DNA of 64,000 nucleotides from Actinomycetes bacterium (GCA_023436775.1 JAEZHW010000069.1:62001-126000), one strand, 5' to 3'. Numbered from the stretch's first letter, positions 8,309 to 17,811 are shown. Notes: generated by a model not told the origin, from the sequence alone. Made by a program: numbers and translations.

Positions 8309-9877
8309 GTGGAAGCGTCCACTACCTCGCCCCGACCCGTCATCCTGGACATGCAGGACATCACGAAGCGTTTCCCGGGCGTTGTCGCTCTCGACTCCGT
8401 GAATCTGCAAGTCCATGCGGGTGAAGTGCACGCCATCTGTGGCGAGAATGGCGCAGGCAAGTCCACGCTGATGAAGGTGCTCTCGGGGGTGTACCCGGCG
8501 GGCTCGTACGAGGGCCAGATCATCTTCAACGGCGAAGTCGCCAACTTCCGCGACATTAAGCACAGCGAAGCGGCTGGCATCGTCATCATCCACCAGGAGC
8601 TCGCGCTCATCCCCGAGCTCTCGATCACCGAGAACCTGTTCCTGGGCAACGAGATCGGTGGCAAGTTCGGCATCGACTGGAAGAAGGCGCGGCAGGAAGC
8701 GGTTGAGCTGCTGGCCCGCGTCGGTCTCGACGAAGACCCTGACACCCAGATCAAGAACATTGGTGTCGGCAAGCAGCAGCTGGTCGAAATCGCAAAGGCG
8801 CTGCACAAGTCAGTGCGACTGCTGATTCTGGATGAGCCCACCGCCTCACTGAACGAAGCAGACTCGGCGCACCTGCTCGACCTGATTCGAGGACTTAAGG
8901 GCCGCGGCGTCACCTCTATCATCATTTCCCACAAGCTCAACGAGGTGGAACAGATCGCCGACTCGATCACCATCCTGCGCGACGGCCGCACCGTGGAAAC
9001 CATGCGGGTTGGTGGCGAAGAGACGATTGACGAAGAGCGCATCATTCGTGGCATGGTCGGACGCAGCCTGAAGAGCCGTTTCCCAGACCGCACCCCGAAC
9101 ATTGGCGATCCGCTGTTCGAGATTCGCGACTGGACCGTGGAACACCCGCAGATTGCTGGCCGTTTGGTCAGCAAGGGCGTGAACCTCACCGTTCGTCGCG
9201 GCGAGATCGTCGGCATCGCAGGTCTGATGGGCGCTGGACGTACCGAACTGGCCATGAGCGTGTTCGGACGCTCCTACGGCAACTTCATCTCGGGCCAGTT
9301 GTACAAGCACGGCGAGCCCATTGAAGCCAAGACCGTACAACAGGCCATTGACCACGGCCTGGCCTACGTGAGCGAGGACCGCAAGAGCCTTGGTCTGAAC
9401 CTACTGGACACGGTGCGTCGCTCGACCGTCGCGGCCGGCCTGAAGCGCATCGTCCACCGTGGCAAGATCGACCACCGCGAAGAATTCAACGTGGCCGAGC
9501 GCTACCGCAAGGCGTTGCGGATCAAGACCCCGAGCGTCGAGGCCGGTGTGGACACGCTGTCTGGTGGCAACCAGCAGAAAGTGGTCCTCGCCAAGTGGAT
9601 GTTCACCGAGCCGGACGTACTGATCCTGGACGAGCCGACCCGCGGTATCGACGTGGGCGCCAAGTTCGAGATCTACAACATCATCAACGAGCTGGCTGCC
9701 GCCGGCCGTGCGGTGATCGTCATCTCTTCCGAGTTGCCGGAACTGCTCGGCATCTCTGACCGGATTTACACCCTCTTCGAGGGTGCAATCACCAACGAGT
9801 TCAGCGCCGCGGAAGCCGACCCTGAGTCGCTCATGCGGTCCATGACTTCACAGCGGAAGGAACTGTACGCATCATGA
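8309..9877 (+). CDS. mmsA: Multiple-monosaccharide ABC importer, ATPase subunit
   Basis: 522 residues with two ABC ATPase domains in tandem, as in XylG/RbsA-type carbohydrate importers. The first has Walker A GENGAGKSTLMKVL and Walker B LLILDEPTASLN. The second has the degenerate P-loop GLMGAGRTELAMSVFG typical of this family, plus LSGGNQQKV and Walker B VLILDEPTRGIDVGA. The VLSGVYPAGSYEGQIIFNGE block matches the MmsA/GguA branch. The GTG at 8309 is preceded by AGGAGAGGAGG. It overlaps mmsB by an ATGA junction and is regulated by the operator at 8264-8277. Confidence 0.93.
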   Translation: MEASTTSPRPVILDMQDITKRFPGVVALDSVNLQVHAGEVHAICGENGAGKSTLMKVLSGVYPAGSYEGQIIFNGEVANFRDIKHSEAAGIVIIHQELALIPELSITENLFLGNEIGGKFGIDWKKARQEAVELLARVGLDEDPDTQIKNIGVGKQQLVEIAKALHKSVRLLILDEPTASLNEADSAHLLDLIRGLKGRGVTSIIISHKLNEVEQIADSITILRDGRTVETMRVGGEETIDEERIIRGMVGRSLKSRFPDRTPNIGDPLFEIRDWTVEHPQIAGRLVSKGVNLTVRRGEIVGIAGLMGAGRTELAMSVFGRSYGNFISGQLYKHGEPIEAKTVQQAIDHGLAYVSEDRKSLGLNLLDTVRRSTVAAGLKRIVHRGKIDHREEFNVAERYRKALRIKTPSVEAGVDTLSGGNQQKVVLAKWMFTEPDVLILDEPTRGIDVGAKFEIYNIINELAAAGRAVIVISSELPELLGISDRIYTLFEGAITNEFSAAEADPESLMRSMTSQRKELYAS

Positions 9878-11175
9878 GCTTCCTGAAGGATGCCAAGAAG
9901 ATTCTTGGCGGCTCGTCCTCTGGTGGCGGTGGCCGTCAGGCAGGCATGCTGATCGCACTGGTCGCGATCGTCATCCTGTTCCAGATTCTCACCTCGGGCA
10001 CCACCCTGAGCCCGGAGAACCTGATCAACCTGACCAGCCGGTACTCGTACATTCTGATCCTGGCCATCGGTATGGTCATGGTCATCATCGCGGGCCACAT
10101 CGACCTGTCGGTCGGTTCGGTTGCAGCGCTCACCGGCATTGTGGTGGCGCTGTCCATGCGGGACTGGAACTTCCCCTGGTGGGCAGCGATCCTGCTGGGC
10201 CTCGTGGTGGGTGCCATCATCGGTGCCTGGCAGGGATTCTGGGTCGCCTACGTCGGCATTCCTGCCTTCATCGTCACGCTTGCCGGCATGATGCTGTTCC
10301 GCGGTATGAACCAGTGGATCGGCCGCTCGACTGCGGTGACCGTCCCGGAGGACTACCAGTGGATCTCGGACGGGTACCTGCCGGAGGTTGGCCCGAACAC
10401 TGGCTACAACAACCTGACGCTGCTGATCGGTCTGGTCATCACCCTGATCGTGGTGATCCGCGAGGTGATGAACCGTCGCACGAACGTCAAGCTCGGCGCT
10501 GAGGTGGCCCCGGTCTGGGTGCTCGTCGTTCGCCTGGCCCTGTTCGGCGTCGTGATCATGGGTGCGGCCATGCTGTTCGCCAGCGGTCGCGTTGGCACCA
10601 GCATTCCGGCCTCGGGTCTGATCCTGGGTGTGCTGGCAGTGCTCTACACCTTCATCACCAAGAACACTCCGTTCGGCCGTCACGTCTATGCCGTGGGTGG
10701 CAATTCGCGTGCCGCATCGCTCAGCGGTGTGAACATCAAGCGGGTCAACTTCTTCGTGATGATGAACATGTCGATTCTGGCGGCCCTGGCCGGCATGATC
10801 TTCGTCGCCCGCTCCAACGCGTCCGGTCCGCAGGACGGTCTGAACTGGGAGCTGGACGCCATCGCCTCCGTCTTCATCGGTGGTGCCGCCGTGTCCGGCG
10901 GTATCGGCACCGTCGCTGGCGCACTGATCGGTGGCCTGGTGATGGCAGTGCTTTCGAACGGTCTGGTGCTGCTCGGCGTCGGATCGGACCAGGTTCAGGT
11001 GATCAAGGGCCTCGTGCTCCTGGCCGCCGTTGCCTTCGATGTCTACAACAAGAACCGCGGTCGGTTCAGCCTCATTGGCCTGCTGACCAAGAAGCCCTCC
11101 AACACCGGTGATGATCAGCCCACCGGTGCGTCGACTGAGGCACAGAAGCCGCAGCCGGCAGGGAACGCTGGCTGA
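9874..11175 (+). CDS. mmsB: Multiple-monosaccharide ABC importer, permease
   Basis: 433 residues with about ten hydrophobic segments. The block ILAIGMVMVIIAGHIDLSVG followed by SVAALTGIVVALS is the signature of the RbsC/XylH/GguB permease family. The GGAAVSGGIGTVAGALIGGL block near the C-terminus is also conserved. The long insert around residues 160-210 fits the XylH/MmsB branch rather than RbsC. The start codon overlaps the ATPase stop codon (ATGA), so translation is probably coupled. The polar C-terminal tail lies in the cytoplasm. Confidence 0.93.
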   Translation: MSFLKDAKKILGGSSSGGGGRQAGMLIALVAIVILFQILTSGTTLSPENLINLTSRYSYILILAIGMVMVIIAGHIDLSVGSVAALTGIVVALSMRDWNFPWWAAILLGLVVGAIIGAWQGFWVAYVGIPAFIVTLAGMMLFRGMNQWIGRSTAVTVPEDYQWISDGYLPEVGPNTGYNNLTLLIGLVITLIVVIREVMNRRTNVKLGAEVAPVWVLVVRLALFGVVIMGAAMLFASGRVGTSIPASGLILGVLAVLYTFITKNTPFGRHVYAVGGNSRAASLSGVNIKRVNFFVMMNMSILAALAGMIFVARSNASGPQDGLNWELDAIASVFIGGAAVSGGIGTVAGALIGGLVMAVLSNGLVLLGVGSDQVQVIKGLVLLAAVAFDVYNKNRGRFSLIGLLTKKPSNTGDDQPTGASTEAQKPQPAGNAG

Positions 11176-11198
11176 TCGCCACCGAGAGAGGAAACAGA

Positions 11199-12305
11199 AT
11201 GAAGAAGTTCACCAAGGCGGCAACTGCCGCTGCGGCAGGCGCGGCGCTGCTCCTGACCGCAGGTTGCTCGGCTCGTACCGACGCTGGTACGGGCGAAGAG
11301 AGCACCGCGGGCTTCGCTGCTGACGCTGTGATCGGCGTTGCACTGCCGGCAAAGACCAGTGAGAACTGGGTGCTGGCCGGCGACCTGTTCGTGTCGGGCC
11401 TGACCGAGGCTGGTTTCCAGGCTGACGTGCAGTACGCTGCCGCCACCGGCACCGTTGCTTCGCAGCAGGAGCAGATCGAGGCGCTGGTCACCAAGGGTGC
11501 CAAGGTCATCATCATTGGCGCCGAGGACGGCTCGCAGCTGAGCGCCCAGGTCAAGACGGCCAAGGACGCTGGCGCGATCGTCATCGCCTACGACCGCCTG
11601 ATCATGAACACCGACGCGGTCGACTACTACATCGCCTTCGACAACTTCAACGTTGGCGTGAAGCAGGCTGAGTCGCTGCTCGAGGGCCTCGAGGCCAAGA
11701 AGCCGGGCGGTCCGTGGAACATCGAGCTGTTCAGCGGTGCGCTGACCGACTCGAACTCGGGTGTGTTCTTCCAGGGCGCCATGAGCATCCTGCAGCCGCG
11801 TATTGACGCTGGCGACCTGGTGGTCGTCTCGGGTCAGGTCACGCAGCAGCAGACCGCGACTGAGGGTTGGAGCGCCGAGAACGCGCAGACCCGTATGGAC
11901 TCGCTGCTCGTGTCGCACTACAAGGACAAGGACATCGACGGTGTCCTGTCGCCGAACGACAACCTGGCCCGCGCCATCATCACCTCGGCGCAGAACGCCG
12001 GTAAGGCCCTTCCGGTCGTCACCGGTCAGGACTCGGAAGAAGAGTCGGTGCGCTGGGTTGTTGACGGTCGTCAGTACTCGACCATCAACAAGGACACCCG
12101 CAAGCTGGTGGCCAAGGTTATCGAGTCGGTCAAGCAGCTGCAGACTGGCGCCACCCTCGAGGTCAACGACACCACCTCGTACAACAACGGCGTGAAGGTT
12201 GTTCCGGCATACCTGCTCGCCCCGATCGCTGTGACCAAGGCCAATGCGGCCGAGGCCTACGCTGACGACCCGAAGCTGGGTCCGATCGCGCGCGGCGAGA
12301 AGTAA
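11199..12305 (+). CDS. chvE: Sugar-binding lipoprotein of the monosaccharide importer
   Basis: 368 residues. A lipoprotein signal (MKKFTKAATAAAAGAALLLT then AGC) puts the lipidated cysteine at residue 23, so it is anchored outside the membrane. The body has the type I periplasmic-binding fold: VIGVALPAKTSENWVLAGDL, AKVIIIGAEDGSQL, IAYDRLIMNTDAVDYYIAFD, DGVLSPNDNLARAI and VVTGQDSEEESV. These blocks match ChvE/XylF-type proteins that bind arabinose, glucose or xylose. GAGAGGAAA sets the ATG start. A strong terminator follows at 12341. Confidence 0.92.
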   Translation: MKKFTKAATAAAAGAALLLTAGCSARTDAGTGEESTAGFAADAVIGVALPAKTSENWVLAGDLFVSGLTEAGFQADVQYAAATGTVASQQEQIEALVTKGAKVIIIGAEDGSQLSAQVKTAKDAGAIVIAYDRLIMNTDAVDYYIAFDNFNVGVKQAESLLEGLEAKKPGGPWNIELFSGALTDSNSGVFFQGAMSILQPRIDAGDLVVVSGQVTQQQTATEGWSAENAQTRMDSLLVSHYKDKDIDGVLSPNDNLARAIITSAQNAGKALPVVTGQDSEEESVRWVVDGRQYSTINKDTRKLVAKVIESVKQLQTGATLEVNDTTSYNNGVKVVPAYLLAPIAVTKANAAEAYADDPKLGPIARGEK

Positions 12306-12340
12306 GACCGGCGCGGCGACCCCAAGCGCCGTGCTGCAGG

Positions 12341-12368
12341 CAGGGCCCACCGTTCGCGGTGGGCCCTG
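12341..12368 (+). terminator. Terminator of the sugar importer operon
   Basis: A perfect 12-bp stem (12341-12352 with 12357-12368) capped by a stable TTCG tetraloop lies 35 bases after chvE. There is no U tract. Confidence 0.85.
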
Positions 12369-12575
12369 TCGCCGTGTCTGGGCATGGTCCTGCTCGCGAA
12401 CATGGGTCCGATATAAGGGCAGAGTCTGAAAGATTCTGGCTGGTGTGGTTATTCCAGCCCTCAGCATTCGCTGAGATGTAGTCGCAGCAGTGCGAACCCA
12501 AGGCGTTTCTCCCCGATCAGTGATGGGCCTGGAGCGCCGGAGTTCCTTCCGTCCTCCCGCCCGGAAGAGGACCCC

Positions 12576-12815
12576 ATGGATAAGAAGTTCGCTCTCGTTT
12601 CCCAGATCTCCATGACGCTGCTGATGGCGGCGGTGATGTCTGGTCTGCTCGGCCTGATTTTCTCGGGCGGCTTCTCGATGGAGTGGCTTGCCCGCTGGCC
12701 GCTGCAGTTCATCGTGGCCTGGCCGATCGCCTTCGTCGTCACGATGGTCGCTTGGCCGATCGCAATGAAGCTCGCTACTCAGACGTTGTCACGGGGCGGT
12801 CACGCGAGGGGGTAG
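12576..12815 (+). CDS. Small DUF2798-type membrane protein
   Basis: 79 residues with two hydrophobic helices (about residues 8-30 and 42-66), the first opening with SQISMTLLMAAVMSGLLGLI and the second containing WPLQFIVAWPIAFVVTMVAW. This arrangement and the PIAFVV-type core match DUF2798, a family of two-helix inner-membrane proteins of unknown function. AAGAGGA about 7 bases before ATG 12576 supports the start. It stands alone between the importer terminator and comEA. The 270 bases before it hold small hairpins (e.g. CTCAGC-ATTC-GCTGAG near 12460) but no gene. Confidence 0.75.
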   Translation: MDKKFALVSQISMTLLMAAVMSGLLGLIFSGGFSMEWLARWPLQFIVAWPIAFVVTMVAWPIAMKLATQTLSRGGHARG

Positions 12816-12946
12816 TTCGATCGTGGACCTTGCCGGCGGGGTGGGGGTCCCGGATCGCCTGCGCGATCTGCAAGCCACCACAGTGCTCGGGACTCGGCGC
12901 GATTCCACAGGGGTCAGCACTGATGTCTGGGCTGCGTGGGCCGCGG

Positions 12947-12958
12947 TATCGTCGGGAC
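12947..12958 (+). promoter_or_regulatory. Leaderless promoter -10 of comEA
   Basis: TATCGT at 12947-12952 is followed by 6 bases and then ATG 12959. This predicts a transcript starting at the A of the start codon, and it decides which in-frame start is used. Confidence 0.6.
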
Positions 12959-13609
12959 ATGGCACCGCACGAGCAGCTCAGCACCTTGGCTCGTGACTTG
13001 CTGGAGCCGGCGCCGCCGCGATGGGCCATTGGGATTCGCGCGGCAGTTGTGGCGGTGCTGGCCGCGGCCGTGCTTGGGGTTGGACTGACCGCGTTCAGCG
13101 CTGTGGGCAGCACCACCCGGGTGACCGAGGCCACCGATGTGGACGGCCTCAACGCTGCAGATGCTGCGGCGCCAGTCGCTGTTGCGGCTCCGGGCGTTCA
13201 TGTGCACGTCCTGGGTGCCGTGCGCCAGCCTGGTGTGTATCGGCTGCCGATCGGTGCTCGCGCGGTGGACGCGGTTGCGGCCGCAGGCGGACTCACAGAC
13301 CAGGCGGATGCATCTGGAGTGAATCTCGCGGCCGTCATCGACGACGGGATGCAATTGGTGGTGCCGACCCTGCGCAGCGACGGCGCCCGTGGGGCCGTCA
13401 CGCAGGTGGCCGACAGTCGTGTGAATCTCAACACTGCCACGGTGGCCGAGCTCGAAGCGCTCCCTCGAATCGGTCCTGCTTTGGCATCTCGAATCGTTGC
13501 GTGGCGAGATACCCATGGTCCGTTTCGACGTGTCGACGACTTGCTCTCAGTGTCCGGCATCGGCCAAAAGACCTTTACTGGGCTGCAACCGCTGGTGCGA
13601 GTTCGATGA
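12959..13609 (+). CDS. comEA: ComEA-like DNA-uptake DNA-binding protein
   Basis: 216 residues. One membrane segment near the N-terminus (residues about 22-44) anchors the protein. It is followed by a SLBB domain (VHVHVLGAVRQPGVYRLP to VNLAAVIDDGMQLVVPT) and a C-terminal helix-hairpin-helix domain (VNLNTATVAELEALPRIGPA to VDDLLSVSGIGQKTF). It would bind incoming double-stranded DNA outside the membrane and pass it to ComEC. ATG 12959 fits a leaderless start; the open frame upstream to 12683 has no homology. The stop codon overlaps the comEC start (ATGA). Confidence 0.92.
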   Translation: MAPHEQLSTLARDLLEPAPPRWAIGIRAAVVAVLAAAVLGVGLTAFSAVGSTTRVTEATDVDGLNAADAAAPVAVAAPGVHVHVLGAVRQPGVYRLPIGARAVDAVAAAGGLTDQADASGVNLAAVIDDGMQLVVPTLRSDGARGAVTQVADSRVNLNTATVAELEALPRIGPALASRIVAWRDTHGPFRRVDDLLSVSGIGQKTFTGLQPLVRVR

Positions 13610-16035
13610 GTGAGGTCTTGACGTCGGCAGCGCCCGTACCTGCCGGGCCGAGTCGGGTGGGCCACGACCTGCGATTGGTCCCGGTCGCGCTGGTGGCGTG
13701 GGCGGGGGCGCTGGCACTGGTTCACTTGCCGGCAACAGCTGGGGTGGGCATTGGGGTTGGTGGGGGTGCGGTCATTGCCACGCTCGCCCTGCTCCGTCGC
13801 GGCCAAGCCCGGTCCATTGCGGCCAGTTTCGCCGTGGCTGCTGCCGTGTTCGCACTCGTCGCCACGAGCGTGCTGGTCCAGCAGCGCAGTCGTGACGTCC
13901 CAGTCCTGGCCCAGGCCGCGGCCTCGGGTATCAGTCTTGACGCCACGGTGACGGTATCTGGTCAGTGTGCTCGATGGGAACGGCGCTCCGTGATGGAGTG
14001 GCGGTGCCCTGCGATGCTGAACGCCGTGAGCCGCCCTGGTACCGTTGCCGGGTCGGTTGAGGAATGGCAGCTACGGACATCCGTCGATGTGGTGGTTGCT
14101 GATTCCGTGCTGGCAGCCACATCCGGCGGCCAGCAACCCACCCTCGGGCTTGGCACCACCCTGCAGGCGCAGGTTCGTGTCCTGTTGCCGAATCGTATTG
14201 GGCAGGCCGCCTATCGACTCGCGGTGCAACAGGTCCTGGCGGTGCATGAGCCCCAGCAGTGGTTTGGGGTCGCAGATACGTTGCGGCAGCAGTTTCGCGA
14301 AACGGCCGCGCAGTTGCCCGGATGGGGTGGTCAACTGTTGCCGGGTCTGGCGATCGGCGACACCACCTTCGTGCAATCAAACCTCGACGAGGCGATGAAA
14401 GCCTCGAACCTGGCCCACCTGACCGCCGTGTCTGGGGCGAACTGCGCCATTGTGGTGGGCGCGGTGTTGCTGCTCGCGGGGCGGCTGCGCCTGCGTCGCT
14501 GGCTTCGAGCGGTGCTGGCCGGACTGGCGCTCCTCGGCTTCGTGGTGCTCGTCACCCCAGAACCGAGCGTGCTGCGCGCCGCGGTGATGGCCACCATTGC
14601 GTTGGCGGCTGGGCTGCATGGCAGGATCGCGCGGGGTATGGCCGCGCTGGCGGCCACGGTGGTGGTCCTGTTGTGCTGGAATCCGTGGCTGAGCGTGTCG
14701 CTCGGCTTTGCACTGTCTGTGGCGGCCACGGCGGGGCTGTTGCTGTTGGCAGGACCGCTGACTCGGCTCATGCACCGCGTCCTGCCGCTGCCGCTCGCCG
14801 CTGCGATTGCAATACCGTTGGCGGCGCAGCTCGCGTGCCAACCAATCCTGATTCTGATTGAGCCGAGCATTGCCGTGTGGGGTGTGCTGGCGAACATCCT
14901 GGCAGCACCGGCTGCGCCGGTCGCGACCGTCCTGGGACTGGTGGCATGTCTTGTCGGGGTGGCCATCCCCTGGCTGCACGTGGCGGTGGCCTGGTTGGCT
15001 TGGTTGCCCGCGACCTGGATTGCCGCCTGTGCCGCATTCTTTGGGGATCGCGTACCGGTGCGCTTGGACTGGATCGAAGGTGTGCCGGGATCGCTGCTGC
15101 TGGCTGCCGTCACGGTGGCTATCGTGCTTGTCCTCATGCACCGGAATGTGCAGGTCCGTAGTTGGACCATCCTTGCGCTCACCCTCGCCGTCACCGTGGC
15201 GGCGGCGGTGACGGTGGGGCGCGCAATCGCTACGCGCATCGCCCTCCCGGCTGATTGGTGGTATGCCGCCTGCGATGTGGGGCAGGGGGATGCGACGGTG
15301 CTGCGCAGCGCGGATCAGGTGATGCTGGTGGACACGGGGGACGACCCCGACGCGCTGCGTGCATGTTTGGACTTGCTCGGAATCGAGCGCATTGACGTGC
15401 TGGTGTTCAGCCACTTCGACGCCGACCACGTTGGTGCTGCCGAGCAGTTGGTGGGTCGCGTCGATCGGGTCGTGTTTGCCGACGCAGATGCAGATGCCGG
15501 ATCCAGGCTCATCGACGAATTCGGTACTCGGGGAGCGGCGCTCGAACCGGTGTCACAGGGACACTCGGGCGGGGCTGGCACGGGCTTGCGGTGGCAGGTA
15601 CTCTGGCCGCTCGCCGGCAACGGGCATGGTTTGACCGGGAATGCGGCGAGCGTCGTGCTTCTGGTCACCACCGCTGCAGGAAACACGGCGCTGCTCTTGG
15701 GAGACCTCGGAGCGCAGGAGCAGTTTCGACTGCGTATCGTTGGGATTCCCACTCGGGTCGACGTGGTCAAACTTGCCCATCACGGCTCTGCGGATCAGGA
15801 TCCCGAGTTCTATCACGCGATTCGGGGGAGGGTGACCACAGTCTCTGCGGGCCGAGGCAATGCCTATGGTCACCCACGGGCAGAGATCCTCGAGACAGTA
15901 CGCAGCACTGGCAGCGTCGTGGCTCGAACCGACGTGGACGGCACCGTCGTGATCGCGGGTATTGGTGATTCCCTGCGGATATGGCGTGCGGCAGGCGACC
16001 AGGAGGGAATTACGGCGACCGCCGGTCAACGGTAG
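13606..16035 (+). CDS. comEC: ComEC/Rec2 DNA-uptake channel
   Basis: 809 residues from ATG 13606. The order is N-terminal hydrophobic and OB-like region (residues 20-200), the competence domain with many membrane helices (HLTAVSGANCAIVVGAVLLL is the diagnostic block, then about residues 270-530), and a C-terminal metallo-beta-lactamase-like domain (DVGQGDATVL, VLVFSHFDADHVGAAEQL, LAHHGSADQD). The HFDADH motif is intact, consistent with a strand-degrading nuclease. The frame is open upstream to 13021, but that part lies antiparallel in meaning to comEA and is discarded. With comEA it suggests natural transformation or DNA scavenging. Confidence 0.93.
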   Translation: MSEVLTSAAPVPAGPSRVGHDLRLVPVALVAWAGALALVHLPATAGVGIGVGGGAVIATLALLRRGQARSIAASFAVAAAVFALVATSVLVQQRSRDVPVLAQAAASGISLDATVTVSGQCARWERRSVMEWRCPAMLNAVSRPGTVAGSVEEWQLRTSVDVVVADSVLAATSGGQQPTLGLGTTLQAQVRVLLPNRIGQAAYRLAVQQVLAVHEPQQWFGVADTLRQQFRETAAQLPGWGGQLLPGLAIGDTTFVQSNLDEAMKASNLAHLTAVSGANCAIVVGAVLLLAGRLRLRRWLRAVLAGLALLGFVVLVTPEPSVLRAAVMATIALAAGLHGRIARGMAALAATVVVLLCWNPWLSVSLGFALSVAATAGLLLLAGPLTRLMHRVLPLPLAAAIAIPLAAQLACQPILILIEPSIAVWGVLANILAAPAAPVATVLGLVACLVGVAIPWLHVAVAWLAWLPATWIAACAAFFGDRVPVRLDWIEGVPGSLLLAAVTVAIVLVLMHRNVQVRSWTILALTLAVTVAAAVTVGRAIATRIALPADWWYAACDVGQGDATVLRSADQVMLVDTGDDPDALRACLDLLGIERIDVLVFSHFDADHVGAAEQLVGRVDRVVFADADADAGSRLIDEFGTRGAALEPVSQGHSGGAGTGLRWQVLWPLAGNGHGLTGNAASVVLLVTTAAGNTALLLGDLGAQEQFRLRIVGIPTRVDVVKLAHHGSADQDPEFYHAIRGRVTTVSAGRGNAYGHPRAEILETVRSTGSVVARTDVDGTVVIAGIGDSLRIWRAAGDQEGITATAGQR

Positions 16036-16071
16036 CGCTCAGCCCGGATTGTGTGCGCAACATGGGGCCGC

Positions 16072-16593
16072 CTACTTCGTCGTGCAGGTGTGGATGAACT
16101 GCCAGCTATCGAGCGACACGTCCGTGTACTTGTAGGTGATGGCGATCGGCACAGAGATACCCGCCTTCTGCAGGTTCGGGAAGAGGTCCTGGGCGCAGCC
16201 GGCGTCGAACTGATCGCGCATACCTTCGAAGTTGGCATTCGCCGCATCCCAGTCCGTTACTTCGGCGAAGACATACTCGAACTGGAAGTCTGCGAAGGTT
16301 CCGGTAATCGGATCGGTACCTGCAGCGCCCTCGACCAGGTCACCCTTGATTTGCACGGTCTCATACATGTCCGGGTAGAGCGCGAGGATCTGGGGGAGCT
16401 GCTCGCGTTCGAGGGCAACGTACTGGTCGATCAAGCTCTTGTTCTTCTGCACTTCGTCGGCGCTGATGGAGTACCCGGATCCAGTGCCCGGGGTGCTCGG
16501 TGCCTCGGTGCTGGGTGCCGAGCAGCCTGACAAGGCGAGCGCCACCACGGCGGCGGGGACGAGCAGGGCACGGAGTGATCGGCGAGCGTGCAT
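16072..16593 (-). CDS. Secreted lipoprotein of unknown function
   Basis: 173 residues. The signal peptide MHARRSLRALLVPAAVVALA then LSGC places a lipidated cysteine around residue 24, followed by a Ser/Thr/Pro-rich linker. The mature domain (ISADEVQKNKSLIDQYVALE to DSWQFIHTCTTK) has two further cysteines that may pair. I do not recognise the family. The gene is convergent with comEC, with only 36 bases between them. The start is set by the signal peptide and by a -10 (TACGCT) exactly 6 bases upstream of the ATG. Confidence 0.8.
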   Translation of the reverse strand: MHARRSLRALLVPAAVVALALSGCSAPSTEAPSTPGTGSGYSISADEVQKNKSLIDQYVALEREQLPQILALYPDMYETVQIKGDLVEGAAGTDPITGTFADFQFEYVFAEVTDWDAANANFEGMRDQFDAGCAQDLFPNLQKAGISVPIAITYKYTDVSLDSWQFIHTCTTK

Positions 16594-16605
16594 TGCGTCA
16601 GCGTA
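16594..16605 (-). promoter_or_regulatory. Leaderless promoter -10 of the lipoprotein gene
   Basis: On the minus strand TACGCT (16605-16600) is followed by 6 bases and then ATG at 16593, the same spacing as at the plus-strand leaderless genes in this window. Confidence 0.6.
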
Positions 16606-16695
16606 ACAGGGTGGCTGCTGCGGCACCCGATTGTTGCCAGGATTGCCACCTTCCTCAGGGCGCAGTCTCCGCCTGTCGGTGACGGTCTCGGCCGG

Positions 16696-16707
16696 TAGGC
16701 TGGAATG
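16696..16707 (+). promoter_or_regulatory. Leaderless promoter -10 of holA
   Basis: TAGGCT (16696-16701) is followed by 6 bases and GTG 16708. This favours GTG 16708 over ATG 16705, which would lie only 3 bases from the hexamer. Confidence 0.6.
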
Positions 16708-17709
16708 GTGGCGAGCACAAAGGCGAAGATCCCGACCCTGGGCTGGTCGGACGCACGTCCGGCCGCTGTGGTGCTGATGAGCGGCCCAGAGCAACTGCTT
16801 GCCGATCGAGCCTCGGCGCGAATCCGTGACTTGCTTCGTGCCGAGGATCCGAGCCTGGAAGTGAGCGAGGTCGACGCGACCGACTATGCGACCGGGGAAC
16901 TCTTCTCCCTGGCGAGCCCATCGCTGTTTGGCGAACCACGACTGATCCGGGTCCGCAACGTGGAAAAGTGCTCGGACGCCTTTTTGGCAGACGCGCTGCA
17001 GTATCTCGAGGCACCGGACCCTGGAGCCACGCTGGTGCTCCGACATGGCGGAGGAGTCCGCGGCAAGCGCTTGCTCGATGCGATCCGCTCTGGCCTCGGG
17101 GACGGTATCGAGGTGGCCTGCGCGGAACTGAAGCGAGATCAGGACCGACAGGACTTTGTGCGGGCAGAACTCCGCCAGGCCGGGAAGCAAGTGACCCCGG
17201 GGGCAGTGCGTGCCTTGGTGCAGGCCTTTGGCGACGACCTCGCCGCGCTGGATGCGGCCTGTCGGCAACTCGCGGCCGACGCCGAGGCAGACATCGATGA
17301 GCGTGTCGTGGACAAGTACTACGGCGGTCGAGTCGAAACCAGCGCATTCCGGGTTGCCGACGCTGCACTGGCGGGTCAGAGTGGCCAGGCCCTCGTGCTG
17401 CTGCGCCACGCTCTCGCCTCCGGCGCGGATCCGGTGCCAATCGTGGCCGCACTGGCGAGCAAGGTACGGACGATGGCGAAGGTGTTGGGAGCTCGGGGAC
17501 CGGTTGGCGCCGTCGCCAGCCAACTCGGCCTCGCGCCGTGGATGGTGGAGCGGGCTCGGAAAGACCTGGCCGGTTGGACCGAGGAAGGTCTGGCGGCCAG
17601 CATCGAGGCCTGTGCTGCTGCGGACGCCGCCGTCAAAGGCGCTGGGCGGGATCCGGTCTATGCCGTGGAACGTCTGGTGGCGATCCTGGCTGCGCGGGGA
17701 CGCGGCTAG
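16708..17709 (+). CDS. holA: DNA polymerase III subunit delta
   Basis: 333 residues. The protein opens the sliding clamp as part of the clamp loader at the replication fork. Recognisable delta-subunit blocks are VVLMSGPEQLLADRA near the N-terminus (the family's degenerate P-loop region), SPSLFGEPRLIRVRNVEK, and the C-terminal collar region with FRVADAALAGQSGQALVLLR and AVKGAGRDPVYAVERLVAIL. It follows the com genes, as in many bacteria (comEA-comEC-holA), and is convergent with rpsT. GTG 16708 is preferred on the leaderless spacing; ATG 16705 would add one residue. Confidence 0.92.
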   Translation: MASTKAKIPTLGWSDARPAAVVLMSGPEQLLADRASARIRDLLRAEDPSLEVSEVDATDYATGELFSLASPSLFGEPRLIRVRNVEKCSDAFLADALQYLEAPDPGATLVLRHGGGVRGKRLLDAIRSGLGDGIEVACAELKRDQDRQDFVRAELRQAGKQVTPGAVRALVQAFGDDLAALDAACRQLAADAEADIDERVVDKYYGGRVETSAFRVADAALAGQSGQALVLLRHALASGADPVPIVAALASKVRTMAKVLGARGPVGAVASQLGLAPWMVERARKDLAGWTEEGLAASIEACAAADAAVKGAGRDPVYAVERLVAILAARGRG

Positions 17710-17764
17710 TCGCTGGCTGCACGGGGTGCGGCGCCCTGGTTGCCGCAGCATTCCCGAGGGATGA

Positions 17765-17798
17765 CGAAGGCCCCACTGCCGACGCAGCGGGGCCTTCG
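17765..17798. terminator. Bidirectional terminator between holA and rpsT
   Basis: CGAAGGCCCC (17765-17774) pairs perfectly with GGGGCCTTCG (17789-17798). On the minus strand it follows the rpsT stop codon by 13 bases, and it also lies downstream of holA. Confidence 0.8.
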
Positions 17799-17811
17799 CG
17801 AAAAGCTTGGA

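Noticed and set aside
13021..13605. Upstream extension of the comEC frame
   Set aside because: It overlaps comEA in another frame and encodes Cys/Arg/Gly-rich sequence without homology. ATG 13606 is the true start.
16594..17751. Long N-terminal extension of the minus-strand lipoprotein frame
   Set aside because: It is antisense to holA. The signal peptide begins at 16593.
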